Below, in pieces: positions 18,330-27,771 of a stretch of DNA of 64,000 bases (within the stretch, counting starts at the first letter, position 1; the number at the start of each line of letters is the position of its first letter). The notes under the pieces were generated by a model, which had not been told where the DNA came from, did not search any database, and was given only the letters and a program-made list of their open reading frames with translations. Origin of the DNA: Mesorhizobium loti (GTDB lineage Bacteria; Pseudomonadota; Alphaproteobacteria; Rhizobiales; Rhizobiaceae); contig NZ_LPWA01000001.1 in the NCBI RefSeq assembly GCF_001510895.1, positions 124,001 through 188,000 on the forward strand. Reading direction: 5' to 3'. A program made the position numbers and the translations under genes.

Positions 18330-19988
18330 GTGCCGGAACAGATCCAGAGCCTCATCGCGAACCTGCGGGGATTCGGCGTCAGGCGTCTCGCCCTCATGGG
18401 CGGCATCGCCGCGCTGGTCATGGCCGTCATCGGCGTGGCCTCGGTCTATCTCAACCGTCCGGCCTACGAGACGCTCTATGTCGGGCTCGACCGCAACGAC
18501 GTGAACCAGATCGGCCTGGTGCTGGGCGAGGCCGGCATCGACTTCGATGTCGGCGCCGACGGAACCTCGGTGCTGGTGCCGGCCGGCACCACCGCGCAGG
18601 CGCGCATGCTGCTCGCCGAGAAGGGCCTGCCGACCAGCGCCAACGCCGGCTACGAGCTGTTCGACAATGTCGGCTCGCTTGGCCTCACCTCCTTCATGCA
18701 GCAGATCACCCGCGTGCGCGCGCTGGAAGGCGAGATTGCACGCACCATCCAGTCGATCGCCGGCGTCAAGGCGGCGCGCGTCCACATCGTCATGTCCGAG
18801 CGTGCCAATTTCCGCCGCGACGAGCAGCAGCCCTCGGCTTCGGTGGTCATCCGCTACGCCGGCGTCGACGCCGAAAAGAGCGCGCAGTCGATCCGCCACC
18901 TGGTCGCCGCGGCGGTTCCCGGCCTGTCGGCCGACAAGGTCACCGTGCTCGATTCCAACGGCAACCTGCTCGCCGCCGGCGACGACACCTCCAACACCAG
19001 CGCCGCCCGCACGCTCGGCGTCGAGCAGACGGTCGAGGCGCAGATCGGCGACAACATCCGCCGCGCGCTGACGCCTTATCTCGGCCCCGACAATTTCCGC
19101 GCCAGCGTCAAGGCCGATGTCAACACCGACACCCGCCAGACCGAAGAGACGATCTTCGATCCCGAGTCCCGCGTCGAGCGTTCGGTGCAGTCGGTGCGCA
19201 CCAACGAGGCCAGCAACCAGAAGCAGGCCTCGACCCCGACCAGCGTCGAGCAGAACCTGCCGGAGACGCAGACGGCCACAACCGAAGGGCCACAGTCCTC
19301 CTCGCAGAACGACCGCAAGGAAGAGATCACCAACTACGAGATCAACTCCAAGAAGATCGCCACCGTCTCCAACGGCTATTCGGTCACCAAAATGTCGATC
19401 GCCGTCGTCGTCAACCAGGATCGGCTGAAGACCATTCTCGGCAAGGACGCCACCCCCGAGCAGATCGCCAAGCGCGTCGCCGACATCCAGAAGATGGTGG
19501 CCTCCGCTACCGGCTTCGACGACAAGCGCGGCGACATCATCGACGTTTCGGCTGTCGAATTCATCGACGGACTGGACGGCGAGCCGATCGACCAGCCCGG
19601 TATCCTCGCCTCGATCGGCACCTATACCGGCACCCTCATCAACGCCGGTGCCTTCATCGTCGTCGTGTTCCTGGTCGCCTTCTTCGGCCTCAAGCCGATG
19701 GCGGCCGCGCTGACGGCGTCGGCGAAGCCGGCGGCCGTCGCCGGCCCGAGCTTCGACGATGTCCAGCGCTCGCTGCCGACGCCTGACGCGCCGGTGGCCG
19801 CGATTGCCTCCGGTGCGCCGGCCGGCGCCTTGCCGGATGCCCGCTCGGGGTCCACCCCGCTCGACGATCTGCGTCAGAAGATCAGGCCGGCGCCGCAGGA
19901 ACGGCTGGCGCGCATGGTCGACCTCAATGAGGAGCGCACTGCCCAGATCCTGCGCAAATGGGCGGCCGCCCCGGAAGCGGCGGCATAA
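18330..19988 (+). CDS. fliF: Flagellar MS-ring protein FliF
   Basis: FliF builds the inner-membrane MS ring on which rod, export gate and C ring assemble. The 552-residue protein (GTG start) has membrane segments near residues 20-42 and 432-455, a ring-building domain with YETLYVGLDRNDVNQIGLVL and SFMQQITRVRALEGEIARTI, and a C-terminal FliG-binding tail. In S. meliloti fliF lies beside visN; here it lies after the flagellins, ahead of motB, an arrangement I recall from Brucella. Confidence 0.96.
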   Translation: MPEQIQSLIANLRGFGVRRLALMGGIAALVMAVIGVASVYLNRPAYETLYVGLDRNDVNQIGLVLGEAGIDFDVGADGTSVLVPAGTTAQARMLLAEKGLPTSANAGYELFDNVGSLGLTSFMQQITRVRALEGEIARTIQSIAGVKAARVHIVMSERANFRRDEQQPSASVVIRYAGVDAEKSAQSIRHLVAAAVPGLSADKVTVLDSNGNLLAAGDDTSNTSAARTLGVEQTVEAQIGDNIRRALTPYLGPDNFRASVKADVNTDTRQTEETIFDPESRVERSVQSVRTNEASNQKQASTPTSVEQNLPETQTATTEGPQSSSQNDRKEEITNYEINSKKIATVSNGYSVTKMSIAVVVNQDRLKTILGKDATPEQIAKRVADIQKMVASATGFDDKRGDIIDVSAVEFIDGLDGEPIDQPGILASIGTYTGTLINAGAFIVVVFLVAFFGLKPMAAALTASAKPAAVAGPSFDDVQRSLPTPDAPVAAIASGAPAGALPDARSGSTPLDDLRQKIRPAPQERLARMVDLNEERTAQILRKWAAAPEAAA

Positions 19989-19991
19989 GTC

Positions 19992-20618
19992 ATGGCTTCG
20001 GGAGCCCTTTTCGATCTCTTGCCTGATTTCGGTTCGCGCGCCCCGCGCGCTGGCCAGGCGCCGGTGCCCGTCGACATCGAGCGCAAGCCGGAGGTGTCGC
20101 CGCCGCAGGCCGACATTGGCGCTTTGATCGCCGAGGCGGTGGCCGATGCGGAGGCAGCGCTCGAGGCTCGGCTCACCGCCGCCCATCAGGCGGCGCTCGA
20201 GGCTGAGCGCCAGGCCAATGACGATGCGGCGAAAGCGTTCCTGGAAAGCTTCGGCGGCGATGTCGGCGCGGCGGTCGCGGTGCGCATCGATGCCATGGAA
20301 GCGCGCGTTGCCGATCTTACCGCCACGACGGTTGCCCGCATCATCGGCGGCATCGTCAGCGACGATATGCAAAAGCGCTCGCGCGCAGCCCTTGCCCAAA
20401 CCATCAGCGCCGCGGTCGCCGACGGTGAGGCCGTTCGCATCGGCGTGCGCGGGCCGCTGTCGCTGTTCGAACCGCTGAAGGCCGCGCTTGGCGACCGCGC
20501 GGCCAATCTCGATTTCACCGAGGCCCCTGGCTTCGACCTGACCGTGACCATCGATGAGACCGTATTCGAAACGCGTATCGCCGAATGGTCGGCTTCCCTG
20601 TCGGAGGTCCTGTCATGA
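19992..20618 (+). CDS. FliH-like flagellar export accessory protein
   Basis: A 208-residue soluble protein starting 3 bp after fliF. Residues ~45-85 form an Ala/Glu-rich helix (AEAVADAEAALEARLTAAHQ), and the C-terminal half has a compact alpha/beta pattern ending VTIDETVFETRIAEWSASLS. This long-helix-plus-globular layout fits the FliH/YscL family that tethers and restrains FliI; no other fliH candidate is seen in the locus. Similarity is weak, so the name is by architecture and context. Its stop overlaps the motB start. Confidence 0.6.
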   Translation: MASGALFDLLPDFGSRAPRAGQAPVPVDIERKPEVSPPQADIGALIAEAVADAEAALEARLTAAHQAALEAERQANDDAAKAFLESFGGDVGAAVAVRIDAMEARVADLTATTVARIIGGIVSDDMQKRSRAALAQTISAAVADGEAVRIGVRGPLSLFEPLKAALGDRAANLDFTEAPGFDLTVTIDETVFETRIAEWSASLSEVLS

Positions 20619-22054
20619 CCGCCATCGACCACGGCGAGCCGCGGCACGAGATCATCATCGTCAAGCGCAATCACGACGGCCATGACGACGGCCATCATGG
20701 CGGCGTCTGGAAAATCGCCTTTGCCGACTTCATGACCGCGATGATGTGCTTCTTTCTCGTCATGTGGCTGATCAACGCCGCCAACGAGCAGACCAAGGCG
20801 GCTGTCGCCAGTTACTTCAACCCGGTCGAGCTGATCGACCGCAATTCCAGCCGCAAGGGCCTGGAGGATCTCGGCGACGGCCCGAGCAAGGTCGGTCTCA
20901 CCGCCGACAACCCGCAGGATGGCGCCAGCAAGGCCGGCGAGAACGGCAAGGGCGGCGCCGGCTCCTCCGACCGCAGGCAGACCAAGGAAGCCTCGCAGAA
21001 ATCCGACCTTTCCGACGAGCATCTGTTCGCCGATCCCTATGCCGTGCTTGCCGAGATCGCCACCGATACCGGCGTGATGCAGAATGTCAGCGCCAAGGGC
21101 GAAGGCGGTGTTCAAAACGCCGGTCCGGCGACCGGCGCTTCCGGCGGCGAATCCTATCGCGATCCTTTCGCGCCGGATTTCTGGTCGCAGCAGGTGGCGA
21201 CGCCCGGTGCCGAAGCCAGCGCCGAGCGCAAGAAGATCGAAGGCGATCCGGCCAAGCCCGGCGAAAAGGTCGCCGAAACCGAAGTGCCGAAGGTCAAGGC
21301 CGTTCCACCGGCGCTGCCGCAGCTGGATGCGCCGCTCGAACCGCTGGCGACACCGGAAAAGCCCGGTGCCAAGACCGGACCGGCCGGCGCCGAAATCGCA
21401 AAAGCCGAAGGCAAGGAGATCAGGGGCGAAAAAGCCCAGGGTGGGAAGGCGGAAGCCGAGAAGTCGGAAGCCGAAAAGGCCGAGGCCGCGACCGATGCCG
21501 CGAAGCCGGGAACCGCGAAGGCCGAAGCGGCAAAGGCGGAGACGGCGAAGGCCGAGGCGACGCAGGGAGGCGAAAAGGCGCCGAGCGGCGCCGCCCTCAA
21601 GGCCGCGGCCGAAATCAAGCAGGAGCTGGCCAAGGCCTTTACGCCGGGTGAAAAGCTGGCGGCGGGGGTCTCCGTCGAGGCCACCGACAAGGGCGTCGTG
21701 ATCTCGATCACCGACCAGCTCGACTTCGGCATGTTCGAGATCGGTTCGGCCTTGCCGCGCCGCGAGCTGGTGCTGGCGATGGAGAAGATCGGCCGCATCA
21801 TCAACGAGAAGAAAGGCACCATCACCATCGGCGGCCATACCGATGCGCGGCCGTTCCGCAGCGACACTTACGACAATTGGCGGCTGTCCACCGCCCGCGC
21901 CCACTCCGCCTATTACATGCTGGTGCGCGGCGGCGTCGACGAAAGCCGCATCACCGAGGTCGCCGGCTACGCCGACCGCCAGCCCAAGATCCCGTCCGAT
22001 CCGCTGGCGGCCGCCAACCGCCGCATCGAGATCCTGATGGCGACCGGCGGATGA
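20615..22054 (+). CDS. motB: Flagellar motor stator protein MotB
   Basis: MotB anchors the stator to peptidoglycan and supplies the proton-accepting Asp in its single membrane segment (IAFADFMTAMMCFFLVMWLI, residues ~34-54). ATG 20615 overlaps the preceding stop, with GGAGG 7 bases upstream. The C-terminal ~110 residues are an OmpA-like domain (TITIGGHTDARPFR, NWRLSTARAHSAYYMLVRGG). Between them lies an unusually long low-complexity linker with KAEAAKAE-type repeats (residues ~265-325), giving 479 residues. Confidence 0.95.
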   Translation: MTAIDHGEPRHEIIIVKRNHDGHDDGHHGGVWKIAFADFMTAMMCFFLVMWLINAANEQTKAAVASYFNPVELIDRNSSRKGLEDLGDGPSKVGLTADNPQDGASKAGENGKGGAGSSDRRQTKEASQKSDLSDEHLFADPYAVLAEIATDTGVMQNVSAKGEGGVQNAGPATGASGGESYRDPFAPDFWSQQVATPGAEASAERKKIEGDPAKPGEKVAETEVPKVKAVPPALPQLDAPLEPLATPEKPGAKTGPAGAEIAKAEGKEIRGEKAQGGKAEAEKSEAEKAEAATDAAKPGTAKAEAAKAETAKAEATQGGEKAPSGAALKAAAEIKQELAKAFTPGEKLAAGVSVEATDKGVVISITDQLDFGMFEIGSALPRRELVLAMEKIGRIINEKKGTITIGGHTDARPFRSDTYDNWRLSTARAHSAYYMLVRGGVDESRITEVAGYADRQPKIPSDPLAAANRRIEILMATGG

Positions 22055-23487
22055 GGAGCAGGACCGTCATCGGCCGCGCCGTCGGGCTGCTCCTGCTTGC
22101 CGCGGGGTCGCCGACGGTGGCTTTCGCGCAGGACGATGGCTTGCAGCCCTATCAACTGGTGCGCTCGCTGCAGCTGATCCAGGACCGTATCGCCGGCGGC
22201 GACCATGCGGCGCTGCCCATGCAGGCCAAGCTGCTGGAAATGACCGATGCCAGGCTTCGCGCGGCCGATGCGGAGGACTTCAAGGATCCGAAGAATTTCC
22301 GCGCTCTGCTGGTCTACGGCATGAGCGGCGGCAACCCGGTCACGGTCGAGGCGGCGGCTTCGCGCGCGACGACCGACCCGCAGAGCTTGGCAATAGCCAA
22401 GGGGATCGTCGCCTACCTGAACGGGCGGCCGGCCGCCGCGATCGAAATCCTGAAACCGATCGATCCGATGAGCGTGCCCGCCGACCTCGGCGCCTTCCTG
22501 GCGCTGGTCAAGGGCTCGCTGCTTGCGACCGATGAACCCGTAACCGCGCTCACCCTGCTGGACGAGGCGCGCCTGCTCAGCCCCGGCACGCTGGTCGAGG
22601 AAGCAGCCCTTCGCCGCTCCGTCGGCATCGCCGCGGCGCAAGGCGACGCCGCTCGCTTCGCGCTCGCCTCGACGCAGTATGTCGCGGGCTACCTCTATTC
22701 GCCCTACGCCAGCCAGTTCGCCGATTCCTTCGTCTCCGGCGTCATTCAACTGCATATGTCGATCAGCCAGGACAAGCTCGCCGACATCACCTCGATGATG
22801 GATCCCGAGCGCGAGAAGGTGATCTATCTGCGCATCGCGCGCCGCGCCGCGATCGACGGGCTGACCGACCTCTCCGCCTTCGCCTCGGCGCGGGCCGAGC
22901 AGGGCCGGACTGGCAAAGGCAATCAGGACGACCCGCGCGCCGTGCTCTACTCGAGCCTCTCCACGGTGACGTCGGCCACGATCGACGACGTGCGGACCAG
23001 GCTCGGCAAGATCGATCGCGGCAAGCTTTCGGAAAGCGACCGTGCCTTGCTCGATGCGGCGCAGGCCGTCGCCGGCGAGGTTGTCGCCCCCGTGCCAGCG
23101 GCCACCAAGGACGAGACCGAGGCTGCGGATCCTGTAAAGAGCGATACGGCGAAGCCCGTCGCCGAAACCGAACCCGCAGACCAGGCCGACGCCGAAGCCT
23201 TGCCGCCGGTGGAAGGTGCTGCGTCCGAGCAACCGGCTGTCGCGGCCTCGGCCAAGCCGGCGGCGGACGCGCCGGCCGCCGCTTCCGCGCCGCCGGCCCC
23301 GCCAACGACGGCCACAGCCGAAGCTCCGGCCTCCGCTCCTGCGCAACTCGAAACGCCGCCTGTGCTGCCCGCGTCCGCGCCGGCGCCTGCGGGTCTTGAT
23401 CCGCACGATGCCACCGACGCCGCGATGCTCAACACGCGCCAGCAGCTCGACCAGATTGATCAATTGCTCGGAGCCGCTCCCAAATGA
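22051..23487 (+). CDS. motC: Periplasmic motility protein MotC
   Basis: MotC is a periplasmic protein specific to rhizobia and relatives that binds MotB and is needed for motor rotation; MotE (13.2 kb) is its chaperone. ATG 22051 overlaps the motB stop. The 478-residue product has a signal peptide (cleavage near AFAQD, residue 26), a helical repeat-like body, and a Pro/Ala/Glu-rich stretch at residues ~350-455 before a short conserved end (LNTRQQLDQIDQLLG). Confidence 0.92.
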   Translation: MRSRTVIGRAVGLLLLAAGSPTVAFAQDDGLQPYQLVRSLQLIQDRIAGGDHAALPMQAKLLEMTDARLRAADAEDFKDPKNFRALLVYGMSGGNPVTVEAAASRATTDPQSLAIAKGIVAYLNGRPAAAIEILKPIDPMSVPADLGAFLALVKGSLLATDEPVTALTLLDEARLLSPGTLVEEAALRRSVGIAAAQGDAARFALASTQYVAGYLYSPYASQFADSFVSGVIQLHMSISQDKLADITSMMDPEREKVIYLRIARRAAIDGLTDLSAFASARAEQGRTGKGNQDDPRAVLYSSLSTVTSATIDDVRTRLGKIDRGKLSESDRALLDAAQAVAGEVVAPVPAATKDETEAADPVKSDTAKPVAETEPADQADAEALPPVEGAASEQPAVAASAKPAADAPAAASAPPAPPTTATAEAPASAPAQLETPPVLPASAPAPAGLDPHDATDAAMLNTRQQLDQIDQLLGAAPK

Positions 23488-24872
23488 CCAGCGCCCAGAT
23501 GACCAGCGTGAGTCAGGCCTTGCCGGGAACAGGCCCCGCCCACACCCAGTCACGTCAGCAGGCTGCCGACGGGAAGGAAAAAGGCTCGAATTTCGGCGAG
23601 ATGGTGCATGGCGCCGAAAAATCGGTCCGGCAAGGCAGGCAGCCGGCCGAGCCTCTGCCTTCCGATGCCCCCTCGGCGCGGCGCGCCCTCGCCGGTTCGC
23701 CCAAAGTACAGGCTGACCAGGATGGGCAGAACAAGACCGCCGCACAAAAGCCGGCAGCTGGCAAAGCCACCAAGAACAATGCCGAAACCGGTCATGCGAA
23801 GGCAGCGGACGATGCCAGCTCGGCCGGGCAATCGTCCGATGCCGCTCAGCTCCAGGACGGCTTGCCCTTGCTGATGGCGTTGGGCGACATCCGCCATTTC
23901 GCAACATCGGCAAATGCCGATCGCGGCGGATCCGCCGCCGGGGACGAGGCAGGGAACCAGCCCTCGATCGGCCAGTCCGCCTCTTCGCCGCTAACGATCC
24001 GTCAGGGCAAACGCACACTGACCGACACCTCCGAAGGCCCCGAGCCATCGCCGCGATCCGGTCGCGCGAGGATGGCGACCGAAAATTCCGGACCCGACTT
24101 CGGACAGAAACCGGTGAGCGTCGGTCCGGCCGCCGACGCATTGGTCCGCAAGGACGACATCCCGGCTGGAACGCGAGAAACCGAAACCGACGCCGCAACG
24201 CCGCAAGGCTGGAGGCCGGCAGCCGCCCAGAAAACCGCGCAATCCATCGCATCGATCAATCAAGCCAAGCCCTCTTCCGCCGCCGGCCGCATGGACGTCG
24301 TCAGCCAGCAGAGCTTTCCGGCGCCGGCGCAAAATCCCATCGGCCAGACGGCATCGGCGCTGGTTGAGGCGATCGCCTCGGACAATGGCGTCCAGCAGGC
24401 CTTCTCGAACGCCTCGCTTGCCTCCCAAACGGCCAATTCTGTTGCCGTTCCGACACATGTCCTGAAGATCGAGCTCCACCCTTCGGAGCTCGGCGTGGTG
24501 ACTGCCAGCCTGCGGCTCTCCGGAGAGGAACTTTCGATTGAGATGAAGCCGGAGACGCATGAGGCATACCGTCGTCTCACCGCCGACAGCGACGCCATCG
24601 TCAAGTCGCTCCGCGGTCTTGGTTTCGATGTCGATCATGTCACCATCCTGCAACCCTCGATAGCAGTTCATTCGGCCAGCCGCGCCGATGCGAACAGCGC
24701 CCTGCCGATGTCGACGGGCCGCGACCAGCCTTCGTTCCAACCGGGGAATTCGGGCGGCAACAGCCCCGGCGGCGATCGGCAACCGGGAAGGAACGACGGC
24801 AATGGCGCACAGGAATTCAGCCGAGCTGCTTCGCCTCCTCGCGAGCGCGCTGGCGACGATATCTATATCTAG
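23484..24872 (+). CDS. fliK: Flagellar hook-length control protein FliK (formerly MotD)
   Basis: A 462-residue, mostly low-complexity protein whose C-terminal FliK domain reads LKIELHPSELGVVTASLRLS GEELSIEMKPETHEAYRRL, followed by a Gly/Asn-rich tail. The family measures hook length and triggers the FlhB specificity switch. The rhizobial gene after motC was first named motD and later shown to be fliK. Starts inside the end of motC and overlaps the downstream transglycosylase by 71 bp. Confidence 0.9.
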   Translation: MTSAQMTSVSQALPGTGPAHTQSRQQAADGKEKGSNFGEMVHGAEKSVRQGRQPAEPLPSDAPSARRALAGSPKVQADQDGQNKTAAQKPAAGKATKNNAETGHAKAADDASSAGQSSDAAQLQDGLPLLMALGDIRHFATSANADRGGSAAGDEAGNQPSIGQSASSPLTIRQGKRTLTDTSEGPEPSPRSGRARMATENSGPDFGQKPVSVGPAADALVRKDDIPAGTRETETDAATPQGWRPAAAQKTAQSIASINQAKPSSAAGRMDVVSQQSFPAPAQNPIGQTASALVEAIASDNGVQQAFSNASLASQTANSVAVPTHVLKIELHPSELGVVTASLRLSGEELSIEMKPETHEAYRRLTADSDAIVKSLRGLGFDVDHVTILQPSIAVHSASRADANSALPMSTGRDQPSFQPGNSGGNSPGGDRQPGRNDGNGAQEFSRAASPPRERAGDDIYI

Positions 24873-25394
24873 CCTGGCTGCCGCCGGCGCCGCGAGCGCC
24901 GCTTCCAATCCTTGCGAGCCGGAGATCCTGCGTGCGGCCGATCGCTATGGCGTGCCGGCGGGGATCCTTTATGCGGTCGGCTTGACCGAGACCGGAAAGA
25001 AGGGAAGCCTCCAGCCCAACGCATTGAATATAGAAGGAAAGGCTGTTTTCCCGCGCAGCCGCGGCGAAGCGTTGGCGACTTCGAGAATGCCCGCCGCGAG
25101 GGCAAGACGTTGATCGATCTCGGCTGCATGCAGATCAACCATCGCTATCACGGCGCGCATTTCCATAGCGTCGAAGACATGCTCGACCCGCATCAGAATG
25201 TCGATTACGCGGCGCGCTTCCTGGCGAGCCTCCATGCCCGCCATGTGACCTGGTCGATGGCTGTTGCCCGCTATCACGCCGGGCCCGACAACGACCCGGC
25301 GCAGAAGGTCTATGTCTGCCGCGTCATCGCCAACATGGTCGCCACCGGCTTCGGCAAATGGACGCCGAACGCCAGCACTTTCTGCAATCAATAG
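24802..25394 (+). pseudogene. Lytic transglycosylase (SLT fold), frameshifted in this sequence
   Basis: Periplasmic peptidoglycan-cleaving enzyme. The start ATG 24802 lies inside fliK; a signal peptide follows (cleavage near AASA, residue 33). The catalytic-Glu region (GILYAVGLTETGKKG) comes before a break near base 25076; one added base joins it to DFENARREGKTLIDLGCMQI, DPHQNVDYAARFLASLHARH and VARYHAGPDNDPAQKV, ending at 25394 with 197 residues. The local FlgJ lacks a muramidase domain, so this enzyme probably opens the wall for the rod. The 223-bp gap after it is AT-rich and holds the rem promoter region. Confidence 0.82.
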
Positions 25395-25617
25395 TTGTTG
25401 CTGCAGCGGCTTTGAACGGGCAGCCGTCGAGCTTCCCGGCGGCTTCAGTATCGTCCTCGTTCGGTGCCGCCAATACACCTTGTGCAACCGCCTTTATTAC
25501 GGTTCCCAAAAAAACTCCCAAGAAAATAGCTACAAGAAATGACGGTTTTTCAGGATTCGCCGAGCCGGGTACCCCTCTCCGCACGGGGCAAATGAGCTGA
25601 TTCGGAGGGGTGGTCCG

Positions 25618-26286
25618 ATGATCGTGATCGTTGATGAGCGCGAGCTCGTAACTGAAGGCTATAGCTCGCTTTTCGATCGCGAAGGCGTTGCCGCAGCGGG
25701 CTTCGCGCCGGGCGAGTTCGGCGAGTGGGTGAGTTCCGCCGCCGATACCGATCTGAGATCGGTCAGGGCCTTCCTCATCGGCGACTGCCGCGACGGCGCC
25801 ATCTCGCCGCGCCAGATCCGCGACCGCACCGGTGCGCCGGTGATCGCGCTCAGCGAGCAACATTCACTGGAACACACGCTGCGACTTTTCGAGAGCGGCG
25901 TCGACGACGTCGTCCGCAAGCCCGTGCACATCCGCGAGATTCTCGCCCGCATCACCGCCATCCGCCGCCGCGCCCATGAAGAGGCTGCCTACACCGAAGT
26001 CGGCACGATGCGCATCTTCATGGATGGACGCGACCCGGAGATCGATGGCGAGCCGCTGCCGCTGCCGCGCCGCGAGCGGCGCATCCTGGAATATCTGGCC
26101 AGCAATCGCGGCCGGCGCGTGACCAAGACGCAGGTGTTCAACGCCATCTACGGCATCTTCGACGAAGAGGTCGAGGAGAACGTGGTGGAGAGCCACATCT
26201 CGAAGCTGCGCAAGAAACTGCGCGAAAAGCTCGGTCGCGATCCCATCGATTCCAAGAGGTTCCTCGGCTACCGGCTGGTGTTCTGA
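25618..26286 (+). CDS. ftcR: Flagellar transcriptional regulator Rem/FtcR
   Basis: An OmpR-like regulator of 222 residues, called Rem in Sinorhizobium and FtcR in Brucella, which activates flagellar genes below VisNR. Residues 1-118 form a divergent receiver domain ([18 protein letters not shown]) lacking clean phosphorylation motifs. Residues ~125-222 are a winged helix ([40 protein letters not shown]). A GGAGGGG ribosome site precedes the ATG. Located just before flgE. Confidence 0.93.
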   Translation: MIVIVDERELVTEGYSSLFDREGVAAAGFAPGEFGEWVSSAADTDLRSVRAFLIGDCRDGAISPRQIRDRTGAPVIALSEQHSLEHTLRLFESGVDDVVRKPVHIREILARITAIRRRAHEEAAYTEVGTMRIFMDGRDPEIDGEPLPLPRRERRILEYLASNRGRRVTKTQVFNAIYGIFDEEVEENVVESHISKLRKKLREKLGRDPIDSKRFLGYRLVF

Positions 26287-26359
26287 TGGCCCCTGCCGGC
26301 ATAGCCCGCGCCAGCCTCGCGCAAGACACGAGGCATACGCTCATGGCCTCTGACCTAAT

Positions 26360-26461
26360 GCATGTCGCCCAAAAGTGCGCGGCGTTTTTGGGAGAACGGC
26401 ATGCATCGAAACAAAGACTTGAAGCGCGTCGCCTGAATCCGTTTCGCCGCGACGCGCTTTT
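26360..26461 (+). repeat. RIME-like double-palindrome intergenic repeat, copy C
   Basis: Same layout and orientation as copy A. The outer hairpin GCATGTCGCCCAAAA pairs with TTTTGGG and CGGCATGC; the second is GAAGCGCGTCGC with GCGACGCGCTTT. It fills most of the 196-bp gap between rem and flgE and ends about 20 bp before the flgE start. Confidence 0.85.
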
Positions 26462-26482
26462 AGCCACCGAGGAGATGTATCG

Positions 26483-27739
26483 ATGAGCCTCTACGGAATG
26501 ATGCGGACCGGCGTTTCCGGTATGAACGCGCAGGCCAACCGCTTGTCCGCGGTGGCTGACAACATCGCCAATTCGGACACCACGGGCTACAAGCGCTCCT
26601 CCGCCGAATTCTCCACGCTGATCATGCCAACCACCGGCGGCGCCTACAATTCGGGCGGCGTGACGACGACGATCCGCTCTGCCATCAGCTCGCAAGGCGT
26701 CATGCAGTACACCACGTCGGTGTCCGACCTCGCCGTCAACGGCGACGGCTTCTTCGTCGTGCAGAATCCGAGCGGCACGCCCTACCTCACCCGCGCCGGC
26801 GCCTTCGTTCCGGACGCCGAGGGCAGGCTGGTCAACGCCGCCGGCTACCAGCTGATGGCCTACAGCTATGCCAATGGCGTGCCCGCGGCCACCGCTAACG
26901 GCTTTGAGGGCCTGGTGCCGGTGCAGATATCCGACCAGGAGATGACCGCAACGCCCAGCACCGAGGGCACCTTCTCCGGCAATCTGCCGTCGGGCGCCAC
27001 TCCGGTCGCAGCCGGCAGCTTGCCCACCACCAACACCGCCGCGGCCCAATACACCTCGAAGTCCTCGCTGGTCGCCTATGACAATCTCGGCAACAAGGTG
27101 CTGCTCGACGTCTATTTCACCAACACCGGCGCCGGAACCTGGCAGGTGTCGGTCTTCGACCAGTCGAAGGCGACCCCCGGCACGTCCTTCCCCTATACCG
27201 GCGGCGCACTGGGTTCGGCCAACCTGACCTTCGACACCACCACCGGCAAGCTCACCGGCGCGACCACGGGCATTTCCTTCACGGTGCCGAACGGCTCGAC
27301 CCTCAACCTCGATCTCTCCAAGCTGACCCAGCTAGGCACCGGCTACACCGTTGCCGACGCCGACGTGAACGGCAATGCCCCGAGCACCATCGAGAAGATC
27401 CAGATCGGGCAGGACGGCGTGATCTACGCGCAGTACCAGGACGGCTCCACAAAACCGCTCTACAAGATTCCGCTGGCCGACGTTCAGAGCCCCGACAACC
27501 TCACCGCGATGCCGGGCAACGTCTATGTGCAGAGCGCCGATTCCGGCGCCGTTCGCATCGGCTTTGCCAACGAAGGAAAGCTTGGCGCGATCGTCTCCGG
27601 GGCGCTCGAGAATTCCAACGTCGATATCGCCGAGGAACTGACCAACATGATTGCAGCGCAGCGCAGCTACACCGCCAATTCGAAGGTCTTCCAGACCGGT
27701 TCCGACCTGATGGATGTCCTGGTCAACCTGAAGAGATAA
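26483..27739 (+). CDS. flgE: Flagellar hook protein FlgE
   Basis: Hook subunit of 418 residues. N-terminus SLYGMMRTGVSGMNAQANRL SAVADNIANSDTTGYKRSS and C-terminus ENSNVDIAEELTNMIAAQRS YTANSKVFQTGSDLMDVLV are typical of FlgE; the length fits the hook rather than rod proteins. It lies between rem and flgK, the order expected downstream of rem in rhizobia. Confidence 0.97.
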   Translation: MSLYGMMRTGVSGMNAQANRLSAVADNIANSDTTGYKRSSAEFSTLIMPTTGGAYNSGGVTTTIRSAISSQGVMQYTTSVSDLAVNGDGFFVVQNPSGTPYLTRAGAFVPDAEGRLVNAAGYQLMAYSYANGVPAATANGFEGLVPVQISDQEMTATPSTEGTFSGNLPSGATPVAAGSLPTTNTAAAQYTSKSSLVAYDNLGNKVLLDVYFTNTGAGTWQVSVFDQSKATPGTSFPYTGGALGSANLTFDTTTGKLTGATTGISFTVPNGSTLNLDLSKLTQLGTGYTVADADVNGNAPSTIEKIQIGQDGVIYAQYQDGSTKPLYKIPLADVQSPDNLTAMPGNVYVQSADSGAVRIGFANEGKLGAIVSGALENSNVDIAEELTNMIAAQRSYTANSKVFQTGSDLMDVLVNLKR

Positions 27740-27771
27740 CCCCATCGGGCGCCAGCCCGTGAAAGACCCGC

